A stretch of 64,000 nucleotides of DNA from an uncultured Veillonellaceae bacterium (GCA_927353735.1 CAKMIA010000001.1:1-64000), one strand, 5' to 3'. Shown: positions 52,894 through 62,515, counted from the stretch's first letter. Program-made: numbers and translations. The notes: a model not told the origin generated them from the letters alone.

Positions 52894-54270
52894 ATGAATA
52901 AAGATATAATGGCTGTAATACTGGCAGCAGGAATGGGAACCCGAATGAAATCGGAAATTCCCAAAGTCCTGCATAAGGTAAATGGAATTCCTATGCTTGA
53001 ACAGGTTATTCGTGTGGTGAAGTCGGCTGGATGTGCATCCTGTGTAACGATCACCGGATATAAAGGAGAACTAGTTCGTGAAGCGGTAGAAGGGCAGACC
53101 GAATTTGTTGAACAGAAGGAACAACTGGGAACCGGTCATGCACTGATGCAGGCAGTACCTAAACTGGAAGGAAAAAATGGGTATGTGCTCGTGATCTGTG
53201 GAGATACGCCGCTTCTTCGCAGCGAAACGATTCGTCAGCTGATTGAGACCTGTGAAGAAAAACATGCGGCGGCATCAGTATTAACAGCAATTATGGATAA
53301 TCCGTTCGGTTATGGAAGAGTGCTTCGGGATGGTAAAGGGCACATGACCGGTATTGTGGAACAGAAGGATGGAACACCGGAGCAGTTGCGCGTCCGGGAG
53401 ATCAATACCGGAACGTATTGCTTTGATATTCAGGCACTTCTGCAGGCACTTCCAAAACTGGATTGCAATAATGCGCAGGGAGAATATTACCTTACCGATG
53501 TATTTGGAATCATGATTCAGGAAGGACGCGTTGTTGCTCCCGTGGTGGCAGAGGACGAAGAAGAAACGCTTGGAGTCAATTCAAGAAGTCAGCTGGCAGT
53601 GGCAGATAAGGTGCTCCGCCGGAGAAAAGCAGAAGAGCTGATGAGCGAGGGCGTGTCCATTATCGACCCGGATCAGGTATATATCCAGCAGGATGTTACG
53701 GTAGGAAAAGATACGGTCCTTTATCCGGGGACCATTCTGGAAGGGAAAACGGTAGTGGGTTGTGGATGCCGCATTGGCCCGGATACGGAACTGGACAATG
53801 TGATCTGCGGTGATGACAATCATCTGAATCGTGTATATGCCCATGAATGTACCATCGGAAGTCATAATGAGATGGGACCGTTTGTACATCTCCGGCCCGG
53901 TACGGTGATGCATGATCATATTAAGGTCGGTAATTTTGTAGAGGTCAAAAATTCCGATATCGGGAATGGAACGAAGCTTCCGCATCTGATTTACTGCGGA
54001 GATGCAGATGTGGGTGAGAAGGTCAATTTCGGCTGCGGTACGGTAACGGTCAATTTTGACGGGAAAAAGAAATATCGTACTGTTGTGGAGGATCACGCCT
54101 TTATCGGATGCAATACGAATCTGGTGGCTCCTGTGCATATCGGAAAACGTGCGTTTACGGCTGCAGGTTCCACCATCACAAAGGATGTGCCGGATGAAGC
54201 CTTGTCAGTAGCAAGGGCCAGACAAAAAAATATAGAAAATTGGGTAAAAAACGACACATACAAGGATTGA
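52894..54270 (+). CDS. glmU: Bifunctional GlmU uridyltransferase/acetyltransferase
   Basis: Makes UDP-GlcNAc for peptidoglycan and LPS. 458 residues: N-terminal pyrophosphorylase with LAAGMGTRMKSEIPKVLHKV and GDTPLL, and C-terminal left-handed beta-helix acetyltransferase with hexapeptide repeats and the catalytic-region HEMGPFVHLRP and NFDGKKKYRT. ATG 52894 follows GGGGGAA; ATG 52888 is two codons earlier but too close to that site. Followed by prs and pth, the typical Firmicute order. Confidence 0.96.
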   Translation: MNKDIMAVILAAGMGTRMKSEIPKVLHKVNGIPMLEQVIRVVKSAGCASCVTITGYKGELVREAVEGQTEFVEQKEQLGTGHALMQAVPKLEGKNGYVLVICGDTPLLRSETIRQLIETCEEKHAAASVLTAIMDNPFGYGRVLRDGKGHMTGIVEQKDGTPEQLRVREINTGTYCFDIQALLQALPKLDCNNAQGEYYLTDVFGIMIQEGRVVAPVVAEDEEETLGVNSRSQLAVADKVLRRRKAEELMSEGVSIIDPDQVYIQQDVTVGKDTVLYPGTILEGKTVVGCGCRIGPDTELDNVICGDDNHLNRVYAHECTIGSHNEMGPFVHLRPGTVMHDHIKVGNFVEVKNSDIGNGTKLPHLIYCGDADVGEKVNFGCGTVTVNFDGKKKYRTVVEDHAFIGCNTNLVAPVHIGKRAFTAAGSTITKDVPDEALSVARARQKNIENWVKNDTYKD

Positions 54271-54332
54271 TGTGGTAATATATTTATGTTGTGCATTTTC
54301 ATTGTTCATTTTTGAAGAGGGAGACAGGCAAA

Positions 54333-55292
54333 ATGGAAATGGAAGACGAATCCAAACTGAAGATCTTTAGCGGCACGGCGCATCCCGTACTGGCGAAGGA
54401 AATCTGCGATTACATTGGTATTCCTCTGGGGAAGGCCATGTGCGGACGGTTCAACAATGGTGAAATCCAGGTCATGATCAATGAAAGCGTCCGCGGCAAG
54501 GATGTCTTCGTGATTCAGCCGACCGGAGCTCCTGTAAATGATAATCTGATGGAAATGCTTATCATGGTTGATGCACTGAAAAGAGCTTCTGCCCGGCATA
54601 TTACCGTTGTGGTACCGTATTATGGTTATGCGCGTCAGGATCGCAAAACCCGCGGCAGAGAACCGATCACTTCGAAGCTTGTGGCAGATCTCATGTCCAA
54701 AGCCGGTGTAACCCGGGTTGTCACCATGGATCTTCATGCAGGACAGATTCAGGGCTTCTTTGATGTACCGGTGGATCATCTGATGTCTGCGTCTCTGCTG
54801 GCGAATTACGTACAGAGCAAACACCTGGACGATCTGACCATCGTTTCTCCGGATCTGGGCGGTGTGACCCGTGCCAGAGAACTGGCTGACCGTGTAGGAG
54901 CCCCGATCGCCATTATTGAAAAACGCCGTCCGGAACCGGGGGTAGCCAAGGTCATGAATATTATCGGCACGGTGGAAGGCAGAAACTGCGTCATTGTTGA
55001 TGATATGGTCGACACGGCCGGTTCTCTCTGTGAAGGGGCAAAGGCTCTGGCGGAAGCCGGTGCCAAATCGGTCTATGCTGCAGTTTGCCACCCGGTGCTG
55101 ACAGATCCTGCTACGGAACGGATTCGCAATTCCAATATCAAGGAACTGATTGTAACGAATTCTCTTCCGATTCCGGCTGAAAAAATGCAGCCGAAACTGA
55201 CAGTTCTTTCTGTAGCTCCGCTTCTGGGCGAAGCCATCATGCGTATTTTCCATGAGGTCTCTGTAAGCCAGCTGTTTGATGATAAGGAATAA
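54333..55292 (+). CDS. prs: Ribose-phosphate pyrophosphokinase
   Basis: Makes PRPP from ribose 5-phosphate and ATP. 319 residues; GNMxxx-type signatures read [15 protein letters not shown] (flexible/ATP loop) and [16 protein letters not shown] (PRPP-binding). ATG 54333 follows GAGGGAGA; the frame is open from 54291. The gene lies 62 bases after glmU; no terminator intervenes. Confidence 0.96.
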   Translation: MEMEDESKLKIFSGTAHPVLAKEICDYIGIPLGKAMCGRFNNGEIQVMINESVRGKDVFVIQPTGAPVNDNLMEMLIMVDALKRASARHITVVVPYYGYARQDRKTRGREPITSKLVADLMSKAGVTRVVTMDLHAGQIQGFFDVPVDHLMSASLLANYVQSKHLDDLTIVSPDLGGVTRARELADRVGAPIAIIEKRRPEPGVAKVMNIIGTVEGRNCVIVDDMVDTAGSLCEGAKALAEAGAKSVYAAVCHPVLTDPATERIRNSNIKELIVTNSLPIPAEKMQPKLTVLSVAPLLGEAIMRIFHEVSVSQLFDDKE

Positions 55293-55306
55293 TCACGACT
55301 GCTTGT

Positions 55307-55891
55307 ATGAAACTGATTGTAGGACTGGGAAATCCCGGGGCCGAGTATGCGCATACTCGGCATAATATGGGATTTGATGTCATTGATGAACTGGTGTCCA
55401 GATGGGGGATTTCCCTCTGGAAAGAAGATATGAAAGCGCAGATCGCTTCCTGTGTCCGGGATGGTGAGAAAATTCTTCTGGTGAAGCCGCTTACCTATAT
55501 GAACAACAGCGGGGAGGCTGTTGGAGCCATTGCAAGGTATTACAAAGTAGAGCCGGAAGATATATTTGTCGTGTGCGATGATCTTGATCTTCCTGTGGGG
55601 AAAACACGGATTCGGAAGAAGGGAGCTTCCGGCGGGCACAATGGGATTAAGTCGCTGATTGCTCATTTGGGAACGGAAGAATTCAATCGTTTCCGTATTG
55701 GCGTGGGCCATCCGCGGGACGGGCACACTGTGGTTCAGCATGTACTGGGCCGTCCCTATGGAGAAGAAATTCCGGAAATTGAAGCGGCAAAAATGCATAC
55801 TGCAGATTCGATTGAAGGAGCTCTCAAAATCGGCGTCGATAAGGCGATGAACCAGTTCAATCCGAAAAGACAGAATACAAAAAAGAAGTGA
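55307..55891 (+). CDS. pth: Peptidyl-tRNA hydrolase
   Basis: Recycles dropped-off peptidyl-tRNA. 194 residues; VGLGNPGAEYAHTRHNMGFD (catalytic His within), KPLTYMNNSGEAV and GGHNGIKSLI are the Pth signatures. It starts 14 bases after prs with no clear ribosome site immediately before the ATG, so translation probably follows from prs. The operon ends with the terminator at 55.9 kb. Confidence 0.96.
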   Translation: MKLIVGLGNPGAEYAHTRHNMGFDVIDELVSRWGISLWKEDMKAQIASCVRDGEKILLVKPLTYMNNSGEAVGAIARYYKVEPEDIFVVCDDLDLPVGKTRIRKKGASGGHNGIKSLIAHLGTEEFNRFRIGVGHPRDGHTVVQHVLGRPYGEEIPEIEAAKMHTADSIEGALKIGVDKAMNQFNPKRQNTKKK

Positions 55892-55895
55892 TGAA

Positions 55896-55922
55896 GGGGA
55901 GGCCCGGCCGGGCCTCCTTTTT
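55896..55922. terminator. Terminator after pth
   Basis: GGAGGCCCGG and CCGGGCCTCC are a perfect palindrome followed by T5. Confidence 0.8.
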
Positions 55923-55943
55923 CGGACGAAGGGTGGGCAGCTT

Positions 55944-56633
55944 ATGAAAGGAATGCTGATCGTATTCGAGGGCATTGACGGAAGTGGAAAGGCAACACAG
56001 GCAGCTCTGCTTGAGCAGGAACTGCGCACGGAAGGACGGAATGTGCTGCATATTTCTTTCCCGGATTATAAAAGCGAATCATCAGCACTGGTACGGATGT
56101 ATTTATCCGGTGATTTTGGGGCGGATCCTTCATCGGTCAATCCCTATGCAGCTTCGCTATTTTTTGCTATGGATCGATTTGCTTCTTTCCGGATGCATTG
56201 GAAATCTTTTTACGAAAAAGGCGGGATTGTCATTGCGGACCGGTATACGACCAGCAATATGGTCCATCAGATGACTAAGTATGACAGTGAGGAAGAACGA
56301 AAGGCTTTTCTGAACTGGCTTGAGGATATGGAATATGAAAAACTGGAACTTCCCAGGCCTGATGTTGTGATCCTGCTTGATATGCCTCTTCAACAGTCAG
56401 AAGAACTGGTGAGAAAGCGTGCGGAAGCCGGAGGGTCCATGGATATTCATGAACAGCATATAGAATATCTGCGTCGGTGTCACGATGCGTATCAGATGCT
56501 TGCTGCCCGTTATGGATGGACGCGCATTTCCTGTGTAAAAAATAATGTCCTTTTAACACCGGAAACGATTGCGGAATCTATTAAGGCAGACGTGGAGTCG
56601 TTTCTGGATAAAAATGTCTGTCAGTTCATATGA
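55944..56633 (+). CDS. tmk: Thymidylate kinase
   Basis: Phosphorylates dTMP to dTDP. 229 residues; P-loop FEGIDGSGKATQ, the DR motif ADRYTTSNMVHQ, and a LID-region QSEELVRKRAE. Slightly longer than E. coli Tmk. The start is MKGMLIVFEG at 55944. It follows the pth terminator, so it has its own transcript. Confidence 0.94.
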   Translation: MKGMLIVFEGIDGSGKATQAALLEQELRTEGRNVLHISFPDYKSESSALVRMYLSGDFGADPSSVNPYAASLFFAMDRFASFRMHWKSFYEKGGIVIADRYTTSNMVHQMTKYDSEEERKAFLNWLEDMEYEKLELPRPDVVILLDMPLQQSEELVRKRAEAGGSMDIHEQHIEYLRRCHDAYQMLAARYGWTRISCVKNNVLLTPETIAESIKADVESFLDKNVCQFI

Positions 56634-56639
56634 ATTGGA

Positions 56640-56668
56640 TTGAATTCCGTTTGCATCCTGTGTATAAT
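56640..56668 (+). promoter_or_regulatory. Riboflavin operon promoter
   Basis: TTGAAT (56640-56645), 17 bases, TATAAT (56663-56668), ahead of the FMN riboswitch. Confidence 0.75.
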
Positions 56669-56686
56669 GGCACATAAATGACATAT

Positions 56687-56825
56687 CTCTTCAGGGCAAG
56701 GTGAAATTCCTGACCGGTGGTAATGAAGCCATGCTTCTAGCCCACGAGCCATCTGGCTGATCTGGTGCGATTCCGGAGCCGACAGTACGGAAAGTATTCT
56801 TTCCATAGTCTGGATGAAAGAAGAG
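56687..56825 (+). ncRNA. FMN riboswitch (RFN element)
   Basis: Core elements in order: TTCAGGGCAAGGTGAAATTCC, GACCGGTGGTAATGAAGCC, AGCCCACGAGCC, GATTCCGGAGCCGACAGTA and TAGTCTGGATG, with the P1 stem CTCTTC (56687) closing with GAAGAG (56820). It precedes ribD; FMN should repress the rib operon. Confidence 0.95.
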
Positions 56826-56841
56826 TGGAGAATTCTGCTTT

Positions 56842-56875
56842 AAAGCCGCGTCCTGAAAAAGGAGGTGGCTTTTTG
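56842..56875 (+). promoter_or_regulatory. Hairpin sequestering the ribD ribosome site
   Basis: AAAGCC (56842-56847) and GGCTTT (56867-56872) close a hairpin with an inner CCT/AGG. The 3' arm holds AGGAGG and abuts the TTG start. It may act as terminator (TTTTTG), as a translational block, or both, under FMN control. Confidence 0.65.
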
Positions 56876-57994
56876 TTTTCAGCTGAAGACCATGGATATA
56901 TGGCACGGGCATTAGAACTGGCCCGGCGGGGTATCGGGCATACACGTCCCAATCCGATGGTGGGGGCAGTTCTGGTTAAACACGGACAGATTATCGGAGA
57001 GGGCTGGCATCAGCAATATGGAGGAGCCCATGCAGAGGTCAACGCTTTTGCGTCCTGTAAGGAAGATCCGGAGGGGGCGACACTGTATGTAACACTTGAG
57101 CCGTGCTCTCATTATGGGAAAACTCCGCCCTGTGCGGACCTGATTATCCGAAAAAAAGTAACTCGTGTGGTAACCTCTATGGTGGATCCGAATCCGCTGG
57201 TTGCCGGGCGGGGAATTGAAAAACTGCGGCAGGCAGGAATTTCTGTCTCTGTGGGACTGATGGAAGAAGAATGCCGGCATTTAAATGAAGTATTCCTGAA
57301 ATTTGTAACGGAAAAGCTGCCGTTCATTCTGTATAAGGCGGCCATGTCTCTTGATGGAAAAACGGCCTGCTTTACGGGAGATTCCCAATGGATATCCTCT
57401 GAAGTGTCGCGGAAAGAAGTACATCAGATGCGTGCACAGTATGCGGGGATCATGACCGGCATAGGTACCATTCTGGCAGATGATCCGAGGCTTACGGCAA
57501 GAGTTGATGGCGCGGAAGATCCGGTGCGAATTATTGCTGACAGTCAGCTGCGGATACCACTGAAGGCAAAGGTTCTTCATGAATCGGGGCGGACCATTTT
57601 ACTGACAACATCCCAGGCTTCTGAGGGGAAGAAAAAAGAAGTACAGGCTTTAGGTGCAGAGATCATCGTTGCTGACGGACCGCATAACAAAGTGGATCTA
57701 AAACAGGCCATGACACATCTGGCTTTGATGGGAATTGACGGAATTCTGCTGGAGGGCGGTTCTACACTGGCAGAGGCAGCACTGGAGGCAGGGATTGTGG
57801 ATAAAATCTGTTTCTATGTGGCCCCTTTGCTTATTGGTGGGAAGGTTGCGCCTTCTCCTGTGGGAGGCATCGGAGCAGCTCATTTGCCGGAAGCGGTAAG
57901 AATAAAGAACGCGGCCGTAGAAAGGTGCGGAGCGGATTTTAAAATTACCGGATATATTGAAAAGGAGGATGGATGTGTTTACGGGAATCACTGA
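56873..57994 (+). CDS. ribD: Bifunctional RibD deaminase/reductase
   Basis: Second and third steps of riboflavin synthesis. 373 residues from TTG 56873: AGGAGG lies seven bases before it, and the N-terminus MFSAEDHGYMARALELA then matches RibD; the frame is open from 56765 through the riboswitch. N-terminal deaminase with HAEVNAF and the zinc ligands in EPCSHYGKTPPC; C-terminal reductase with DGKTA and GGSTLAEAAL. Overlaps ribE by 20 bases. Confidence 0.92.
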   Translation: MFSAEDHGYMARALELARRGIGHTRPNPMVGAVLVKHGQIIGEGWHQQYGGAHAEVNAFASCKEDPEGATLYVTLEPCSHYGKTPPCADLIIRKKVTRVVTSMVDPNPLVAGRGIEKLRQAGISVSVGLMEEECRHLNEVFLKFVTEKLPFILYKAAMSLDGKTACFTGDSQWISSEVSRKEVHQMRAQYAGIMTGIGTILADDPRLTARVDGAEDPVRIIADSQLRIPLKAKVLHESGRTILLTTSQASEGKKKEVQALGAEIIVADGPHNKVDLKQAMTHLALMGIDGILLEGGSTLAEAALEAGIVDKICFYVAPLLIGGKVAPSPVGGIGAAHLPEAVRIKNAAVERCGADFKITGYIEKEDGCVYGNH

Positions 57995-58631
57995 GGAAGT
58001 GGGCACTATCCGACAGATCAGCCGGACAAGCCGGAGTGCAACATTATTCATCGCCTGTCGTACGGTACTGGAGGGAACACGGGAAGGGGACAGCATTGCA
58101 GTCAATGGGGCCTGCCTGACAGTAACCCGATTATGGAAGGATGCATTTGCCGCAGATGCGACTCCGGAAACAATGGCCCGTACGGCGTTTTCGATGCTGC
58201 ATCCTGGCAGTCCCGTAAATTTAGAAAGGGCGCTTCGCGTAGGTGACCGGTTGGGCGGTCATATGGTGTCCGGTCATATTGATGGCACCGGGAAACTGGA
58301 GGTCGTTACACGGGATGAGAACGCGGTGAATCTCCGGATTTCCTTTATTCCGGAAAAAATGCGGTATATTCTGGAAAAGGGATCTGTGGCAGTGGATGGT
58401 ATCAGTCTGACAGTAACAGAGCGGGACGATCGGGGATTTTCAGTTTCCATCATTCCGCATACGGGAATGAAAACGGCATTGCTGGACAAACATCCGGGAG
58501 ATCCTGTGAATATAGAATGTGATATGCTGGGTAAATATGTAGAACAGCTGATGAAAAAGCCTGATGCCCAGGGGCTGACTATGGACGCCCTGCGTTCCTA
58601 TCATGTGACGGGAGGTCATTATGGAATATAA
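57975..58631 (+). CDS. ribE: Riboflavin synthase alpha chain
   Basis: Dismutates two lumazines to riboflavin. 218 residues with the family's duplicated barrel: [12 protein letters not shown] and [11 protein letters not shown]-like [13 protein letters not shown], then [21 protein letters not shown]. Start is GTG 57975, since AAGGAGG ends six bases upstream and other members begin MFTGI. Overlaps the ribD end, and ribBA begins inside its last ten bases. Confidence 0.92.
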   Translation: MFTGITEEVGTIRQISRTSRSATLFIACRTVLEGTREGDSIAVNGACLTVTRLWKDAFAADATPETMARTAFSMLHPGSPVNLERALRVGDRLGGHMVSGHIDGTGKLEVVTRDENAVNLRISFIPEKMRYILEKGSVAVDGISLTVTERDDRGFSVSIIPHTGMKTALLDKHPGDPVNIECDMLGKYVEQLMKKPDAQGLTMDALRSYHVTGGHYGI

Positions 58632-59838
58632 ATTTGATTCTATCGAAGAAATTGTGGAGGAGATCCGCAAAGGTCACTGCGTGATCATGCAGGATGCCGA
58701 AAATCGGGAAAATGAGGGAGACTATATTTGTGCCGCAGAATTTGCCACGCCGGAAAATGTCAATCTCATGGCCTCTGAAGCCAAGGGGGTTATTTGCATG
58801 CCCATGGATGGGGAAATCGCAGACCGCCTTTTTCTGGGGCCGATGATTCGAAGAAATACGGATAATCATCATACGGCTTTTTTGGAATCCATTGATTATG
58901 TAGGAACCGGCACAGGCGTTTCTGCCAGTGACCGCTCCATGACGGCACTGAAAGCGGTAGCGGATGACGCGCGTCCGGAAGAATTTCGCCGGCCCGGGCA
59001 TCTGTTTCCGCTCCGGGCAAAGAAATGGGGCGTCCTGGAACGGGCCGGGCATACAGAGGCGACAGTGGATCTGGCACGCATGGCCGGGCTGAAGCCGGCC
59101 GGACTCTGTTGCGAAATCATGAATCCCGATGGGACCATGGCCCGCAGGGAAGAGCTGTTCCAGCTCGCGAAGGAAAAGGGGATGAAAATCGGGAACATTC
59201 AGGACCTGATTCAGTATCGGAAGAAGCATGAAAAACTGGTGGACCGGGTGGCGGAAGCGCGCATGCCTACCCGGTATGGAGAATTCAGAATTATCGGATA
59301 TATCAATAAGCTGAATGGGGAACATCATGTGGCACTGGTCATGGGAGATGTAACAGACGGACGTCCTGTATTGTGCCGTGTCCATTCGGAATGTCTTACA
59401 GGAGACTGCTTCGGTTCCCTGCGCTGTGACTGCGGACAGCAGTTTGATGCAGCTATGAAAATGATTGCAGCAGAAGGACGGGGCGTCATGCTGTATCTCC
59501 GGCAGGAAGGCCGGGGAATCGGCCTGATCAATAAAATTCGTGCCTATGCGCTGCAGGATCAGGGGTATGATACGGTGGAAGCCAATCTGAAACTGGGCTT
59601 TGCTGCTGATCTGCGGGAATACATGGTAGGTGCACAGATGCTTCATGATCTGGGCGTGGATACGATCCGTCTTCTCACCAATAATCCGGAAAAAATTGAA
59701 GAAGTATCCGATTATGGCATCCACATTACCGAGCGTGTGCCGATTCAGATGGCGGCCGGGAAGGAAGATGAATTTTATCTGAAAACGAAACAGGAAAAAA
59801 TGGGGCATTTGCTCCAGTTTGATGAGGAGGAAAAATAA
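58621..59838 (+). CDS. ribBA: Bifunctional RibBA: DHBP synthase/GTP cyclohydrolase II
   Basis: 405 residues. N-terminal DHBP synthase with [13 protein letters not shown] and [13 protein letters not shown]-terminal GTP cyclohydrolase II with zinc cysteines [15 protein letters not shown] and [16 protein letters not shown] before the ATG. The DDE part of DHBP synthases reads [11 protein letters not shown] here; the Glu and Asp that matter are kept. Together with ribD, ribE and ribH it completes the pathway from GTP and ribulose 5-phosphate. Confidence 0.95.
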   Translation: MEYKFDSIEEIVEEIRKGHCVIMQDAENRENEGDYICAAEFATPENVNLMASEAKGVICMPMDGEIADRLFLGPMIRRNTDNHHTAFLESIDYVGTGTGVSASDRSMTALKAVADDARPEEFRRPGHLFPLRAKKWGVLERAGHTEATVDLARMAGLKPAGLCCEIMNPDGTMARREELFQLAKEKGMKIGNIQDLIQYRKKHEKLVDRVAEARMPTRYGEFRIIGYINKLNGEHHVALVMGDVTDGRPVLCRVHSECLTGDCFGSLRCDCGQQFDAAMKMIAAEGRGVMLYLRQEGRGIGLINKIRAYALQDQGYDTVEANLKLGFAADLREYMVGAQMLHDLGVDTIRLLTNNPEKIEEVSDYGIHITERVPIQMAAGKEDEFYLKTKQEKMGHLLQFDEEEK

Positions 59839-60302
59839 TGCGTATCATTTCCGGCACCTTTGAGGAAAGTCAGATTCGTGTAGGGATTCTAGCATCCCGT
59901 TTTAATGAGGTGATTGTATCGAAACTGATTGACGGCGCGGCTGATGCATTGAGCCGCCACGGGGTCAATCTGGATACGGTGGATCTTGCCTGGGTACCCG
60001 GTGCTTTTGAAATTCCATCTGCAGCCAAGAAGCTGGCAGAATCCGGACGTTATGATGCCCTGATCTGTCTGGGGGCTGTGATTCGCGGGGAAACGGATCA
60101 TTATGAGCACGTGGCAACGGAAGTGACCAAGGGAATTGCGCAGGTTTCGCTTTCCGCAGGAATTCCGGTTCTGTATGGAGTTCTCACCACGGATACGGTG
60201 GAACAGGCGCTGAATCGTGCAGGGCTCAAGGCTGGCAATAAAGGCTTTGAATGTGCTATGGATGCCCTGGAAATGGTCAGTCTGTTTAAAAATTTGTCCT
60301 GA
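59838..60302 (+). CDS. ribH: 6,7-dimethyl-8-ribityllumazine synthase
   Basis: 154 residues, the icosahedral lumazine synthase. [35 protein letters not shown] (catalytic His) and [12 protein letters not shown] are typical. Begins at the ribBA stop (overlap of one base), ends the operon before the terminator. Confidence 0.96.
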   Translation: MRIISGTFEESQIRVGILASRFNEVIVSKLIDGAADALSRHGVNLDTVDLAWVPGAFEIPSAAKKLAESGRYDALICLGAVIRGETDHYEHVATEVTKGIAQVSLSAGIPVLYGVLTTDTVEQALNRAGLKAGNKGFECAMDALEMVSLFKNLS

Positions 60303-60303
60303 T

Positions 60304-60333
60304 GCAAGAGCTCCCGGATCGGGGGCTCTTTTC
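60304..60333 (+). terminator. Terminator of the rib operon
   Basis: AGAGCTCCCG-GAT-CGGGGGCTCT, 10 bp with one G-U, then T4. Confidence 0.85.
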
Positions 60334-60399
60334 TATTGACAGGAGCCTTGCTATAATACAGGCGTCTGTAAGGAAAATTTGGATAGAATAAGAGGAAAC

Positions 60400-61014
60400 A
60401 TGAGCGGGAAAGAAGAAAAATTTTGGGAGAAATTTTGTGAAAGTCTGATCCGTCTCCGGAATGCCGGAGAAATGCTGCAGCAATTGGTGCATGGCACGGT
60501 GGCAGAACAGGAGGGGCAGAATGAAATCCATAAGCTGGCGCTGGCGGAGCGGAGTGCCCGTCCACTGTTGTATGAAAGAATGTATCGCGCATTTCACGGA
60601 CAGGCGGAGAGCGAAACGGTACGTCTGCTTGTAGAAAAGGCAGAAAGCCTGATCGCAGAAACCGATGAAGTGGCACTGCTTCCATTGCTTTATGCGTCTT
60701 CGGAAGATCAGAAAATGGCAATGCTGGCAGAACTTGTACAACATGCTCTGCAGGAACTGGAACGGATGGCCGGATACAGCAGCACATTGGAAGAAAATTA
60801 TATGAAAGCGGAAGCTCGGGCCCAGAAAATTCTGAATTATGAAATCCGTGGGATAAACTGCTATCGGGAGGCACTTCGTCAGCTGATGGAAGAAACGAGG
60901 GGGCCCGCTTCATTGGTTTGGCAAAAAGAAATATATGAGAGACTTCGGCATATGCTTGTTGAAGCGGCTGATTGTGCCGTGCTGTATCGCGAGACCTGCG
61001 GCATTTCCGGATAA
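60400..61014 (+). CDS. Hypothetical all-helical protein
   Basis: 204 residues from ATG 60400 (AGAGGAAAC upstream); the frame is open from 60379. Nearly all helix, rich in Leu, Glu and Ala, with no membrane segment or signal. The pattern FWEKFCESLIRLRNAGEML...ALQELERMAG...ALRQLMEE is loosely like DUF47/PhoU helical bundles, but I do not claim the family. It stands alone between the rib and fol operons. Confidence 0.6.
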   Translation: MSGKEEKFWEKFCESLIRLRNAGEMLQQLVHGTVAEQEGQNEIHKLALAERSARPLLYERMYRAFHGQAESETVRLLVEKAESLIAETDEVALLPLLYASSEDQKMAMLAELVQHALQELERMAGYSSTLEENYMKAEARAQKILNYEIRGINCYREALRQLMEETRGPASLVWQKEIYERLRHMLVEAADCAVLYRETCGISG

Positions 61015-61058
61015 AAGGGAAGCATGAATATTTGCTATACATGAAGAAGCTGTATTTC

Positions 61059-61086
61059 TTGACTTTGCCTCTTTTATAAGTATAAT
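61059..61086 (+). promoter_or_regulatory. Promoter of the small unit before folP
   Basis: TTGACT (61059-61064), 16 bases, TATAAT (61081-61086). Confidence 0.7.
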
Positions 61087-61091
61087 GGAAT

Positions 61092-61233
61092 CATATGGAG
61101 GAAATGCCATAACAAAGGAGGTATCCTTTGGGCCTGATTGATGATTATTTCCCTGATTATCAATTTTGCTGCGGTGCAGCTCATACTCCTCAATGAGCGC
61201 ACAGCCAGAAAAGCGGCGAAAGCCGCTTTTTTT
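61092..61233 (+). ncRNA. Candidate structured small RNA / leader before folP
   Basis: A unit of about 140 bases between a good promoter and an intrinsic terminator. Inverted repeats in order: AAAGGA-GGTA-TCCTTT (61114-61129), ATTGATGAT...ATTATCAAT (61137-61163), GCTGC-GGT-GCAGC (61169-61181), terminator AAAAGCGGC-GAAA-GCCGCTTTT (61209-61230) and T. No known riboswitch core recognised. The terminator ends before folP, so it could be an attenuated leader or a free small RNA. Confidence 0.5.
61128..61196 (+). CDS. Possible 22-residue small ORF
   Basis: TTG 61128 follows AAAGGAGG with seven bases between; the frame reads MGLIDDYFPDYQFCCGAAHT then PQ and stop. Strong ribosome site and own promoter/terminator, but very short, with its ribosome site inside a hairpin. 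It may be a leader peptide or simply coincidence in a structured RNA. Confidence 0.35.
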   Translation: MGLIDDYFPDYQFCCGAAHTPQ

Positions 61234-61302
61234 GTGCTGTTTTTGGCAGATGGCCATATAGTATAATAAGAGGCATCTTTGAAGAATCGGAGGAAATGCG
61301 GA

Positions 61303-62139
61303 ATGATTCGGCAGTATCGGTGGAACGACGGGCAGAGACTGACTTTGGATGACTCCATGAAAATTATGGGGATTCTGAATGTAACACCGGATTCTTTTTC
61401 AGACGGCGGATGCTGGAATACAGCAAAAAAAGCGGCGCAGCATGCGATGGAGCTTGTCCGGGAAGGCGCAGATGTAATTGATGTCGGAGCAGAATCGACA
61501 AGGCCGGGGAGCATCGCGCTTACATCCGGGGAGGAGTCGGAACGTCTTATGCAATTTCTGCCGGCTGTCCTTCAGGTGTCTTCTGTGCCGGTATCGGTCG
61601 ATACGTATCACTGGCAGACCGCAGAGAAGGCATTTCAGGCAGGCGCTCATATTTTGAATGATATCTGGGGGCTGCAATACGATGATGGAGAAATGGCAGA
61701 GGTAGCGGCAAGCTGGCAGGTGCCTGTCATTCTGATGCATAATCAGGTGGGAGCTCAGTATGACGACGATATCATTGAATGTATGAAAGCGTTTTTTTCC
61801 CGCTCCATTGAAATTGCGCTGTCACATGGGATAAAGGAAGAAAACATATGGCTGGACCCGGGGATTGGATTTGGAAAAAACGGAGAACAAAATCTGGAAA
61901 TTCTGCGGCGCATTCAGGAATTGACTGCATTGCCGTATCCGCTTCTTCTGGCGCCGAGCAGAAAACGTTTTATCGGGACGATTCTGAACGGACTTCCGGC
62001 AGAAGAGAGAGATGAAGGGACAGGAACCGTATGCCTATGGGGACAGGAGCGGGGCTGTGCCATGGTGCGGGTTCATAATGTCCGGATGATAGCCCGTATG
62101 GTGAAAATGATGAATGTGCTGATGCAGCGGAAAATATGA
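61303..62139 (+). CDS. folP: Dihydropteroate synthase
   Basis: Condenses pABA with DHPPP in folate synthesis, the target of sulfonamides. 278 residues; GILNVTPDSFSDGG, EDVG-type VGAESTRPG and IWLDPGIGFGK are the family signatures. ATG 61303 follows GGAGGAAATGCGGA; the frame is open from 61279. Heads folP-folB-folK. Confidence 0.95.
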   Translation: MIRQYRWNDGQRLTLDDSMKIMGILNVTPDSFSDGGCWNTAKKAAQHAMELVREGADVIDVGAESTRPGSIALTSGEESERLMQFLPAVLQVSSVPVSVDTYHWQTAEKAFQAGAHILNDIWGLQYDDGEMAEVAASWQVPVILMHNQVGAQYDDDIIECMKAFFSRSIEIALSHGIKEENIWLDPGIGFGKNGEQNLEILRRIQELTALPYPLLLAPSRKRFIGTILNGLPAEERDEGTGTVCLWGQERGCAMVRVHNVRMIARMVKMMNVLMQRKI

Positions 62140-62146
62140 GGCGGAA

Positions 62147-62515
62147 ATGGATACAATTACTCTGACAGGAATGTCGTTTTACGGATATCACGGAGTCATG
62201 CCGGAAGAACAGCGCATGGGACAGCGGTTTTACATTGACCTGGAACTTCATCTTCCACTGGAAAAAGCAGGAATGACAGACAGACTGGAAGATACGGTCA
62301 ATTATGCTGAAGTATACGAAGTCGTCCGGAAAATTACAGAAGAACAACGATATGCGCTGATCGAGAAGTTAGCCGGTGAGATCGGGCGGCAGATGCTTTC
62401 GGGATTTCCGGTGATAGATAGCGTATCTGTGACGGTACATAAGCCGTCAGCACCGGTATGTGGTACAATTCGTGATATTTCCGTAACTGTGGAGACAAAA
62501 AGGGATCATGAATGA
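62147..62515 (+). CDS. folB: Dihydroneopterin aldolase
   Basis: 122 residues; GMSFYGYHGVMPEEQRMGQRF and the catalytic Glu region of the octameric aldolase fold, with the later LIEKLAGEIG typical. Seven bases after folP; overlaps folK by eight (ATGAATGA). Second of the three late folate-pterin steps. Confidence 0.93.
   Translation: MDTITLTGMSFYGYHGVMPEEQRMGQRFYIDLELHLPLEKAGMTDRLEDTVNYAEVYEVVRKITEEQRYALIEKLAGEIGRQMLSGFPVIDSVSVTVHKPSAPVCGTIRDISVTVETKRDHE

Noticed and set aside
60336-60357. TTGACA and TATAAT before the helical protein gene at 60400
   Set aside because: The spacer is only ten bases, so it is not a standard promoter as read; the -10 may still be used alone.
61143-61265. A 40-codon hydrophobic frame from ATG 61143 to the folP region
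   Set aside because: It runs straight through the intrinsic terminator and has no ribosome site, so I do not call it a gene.
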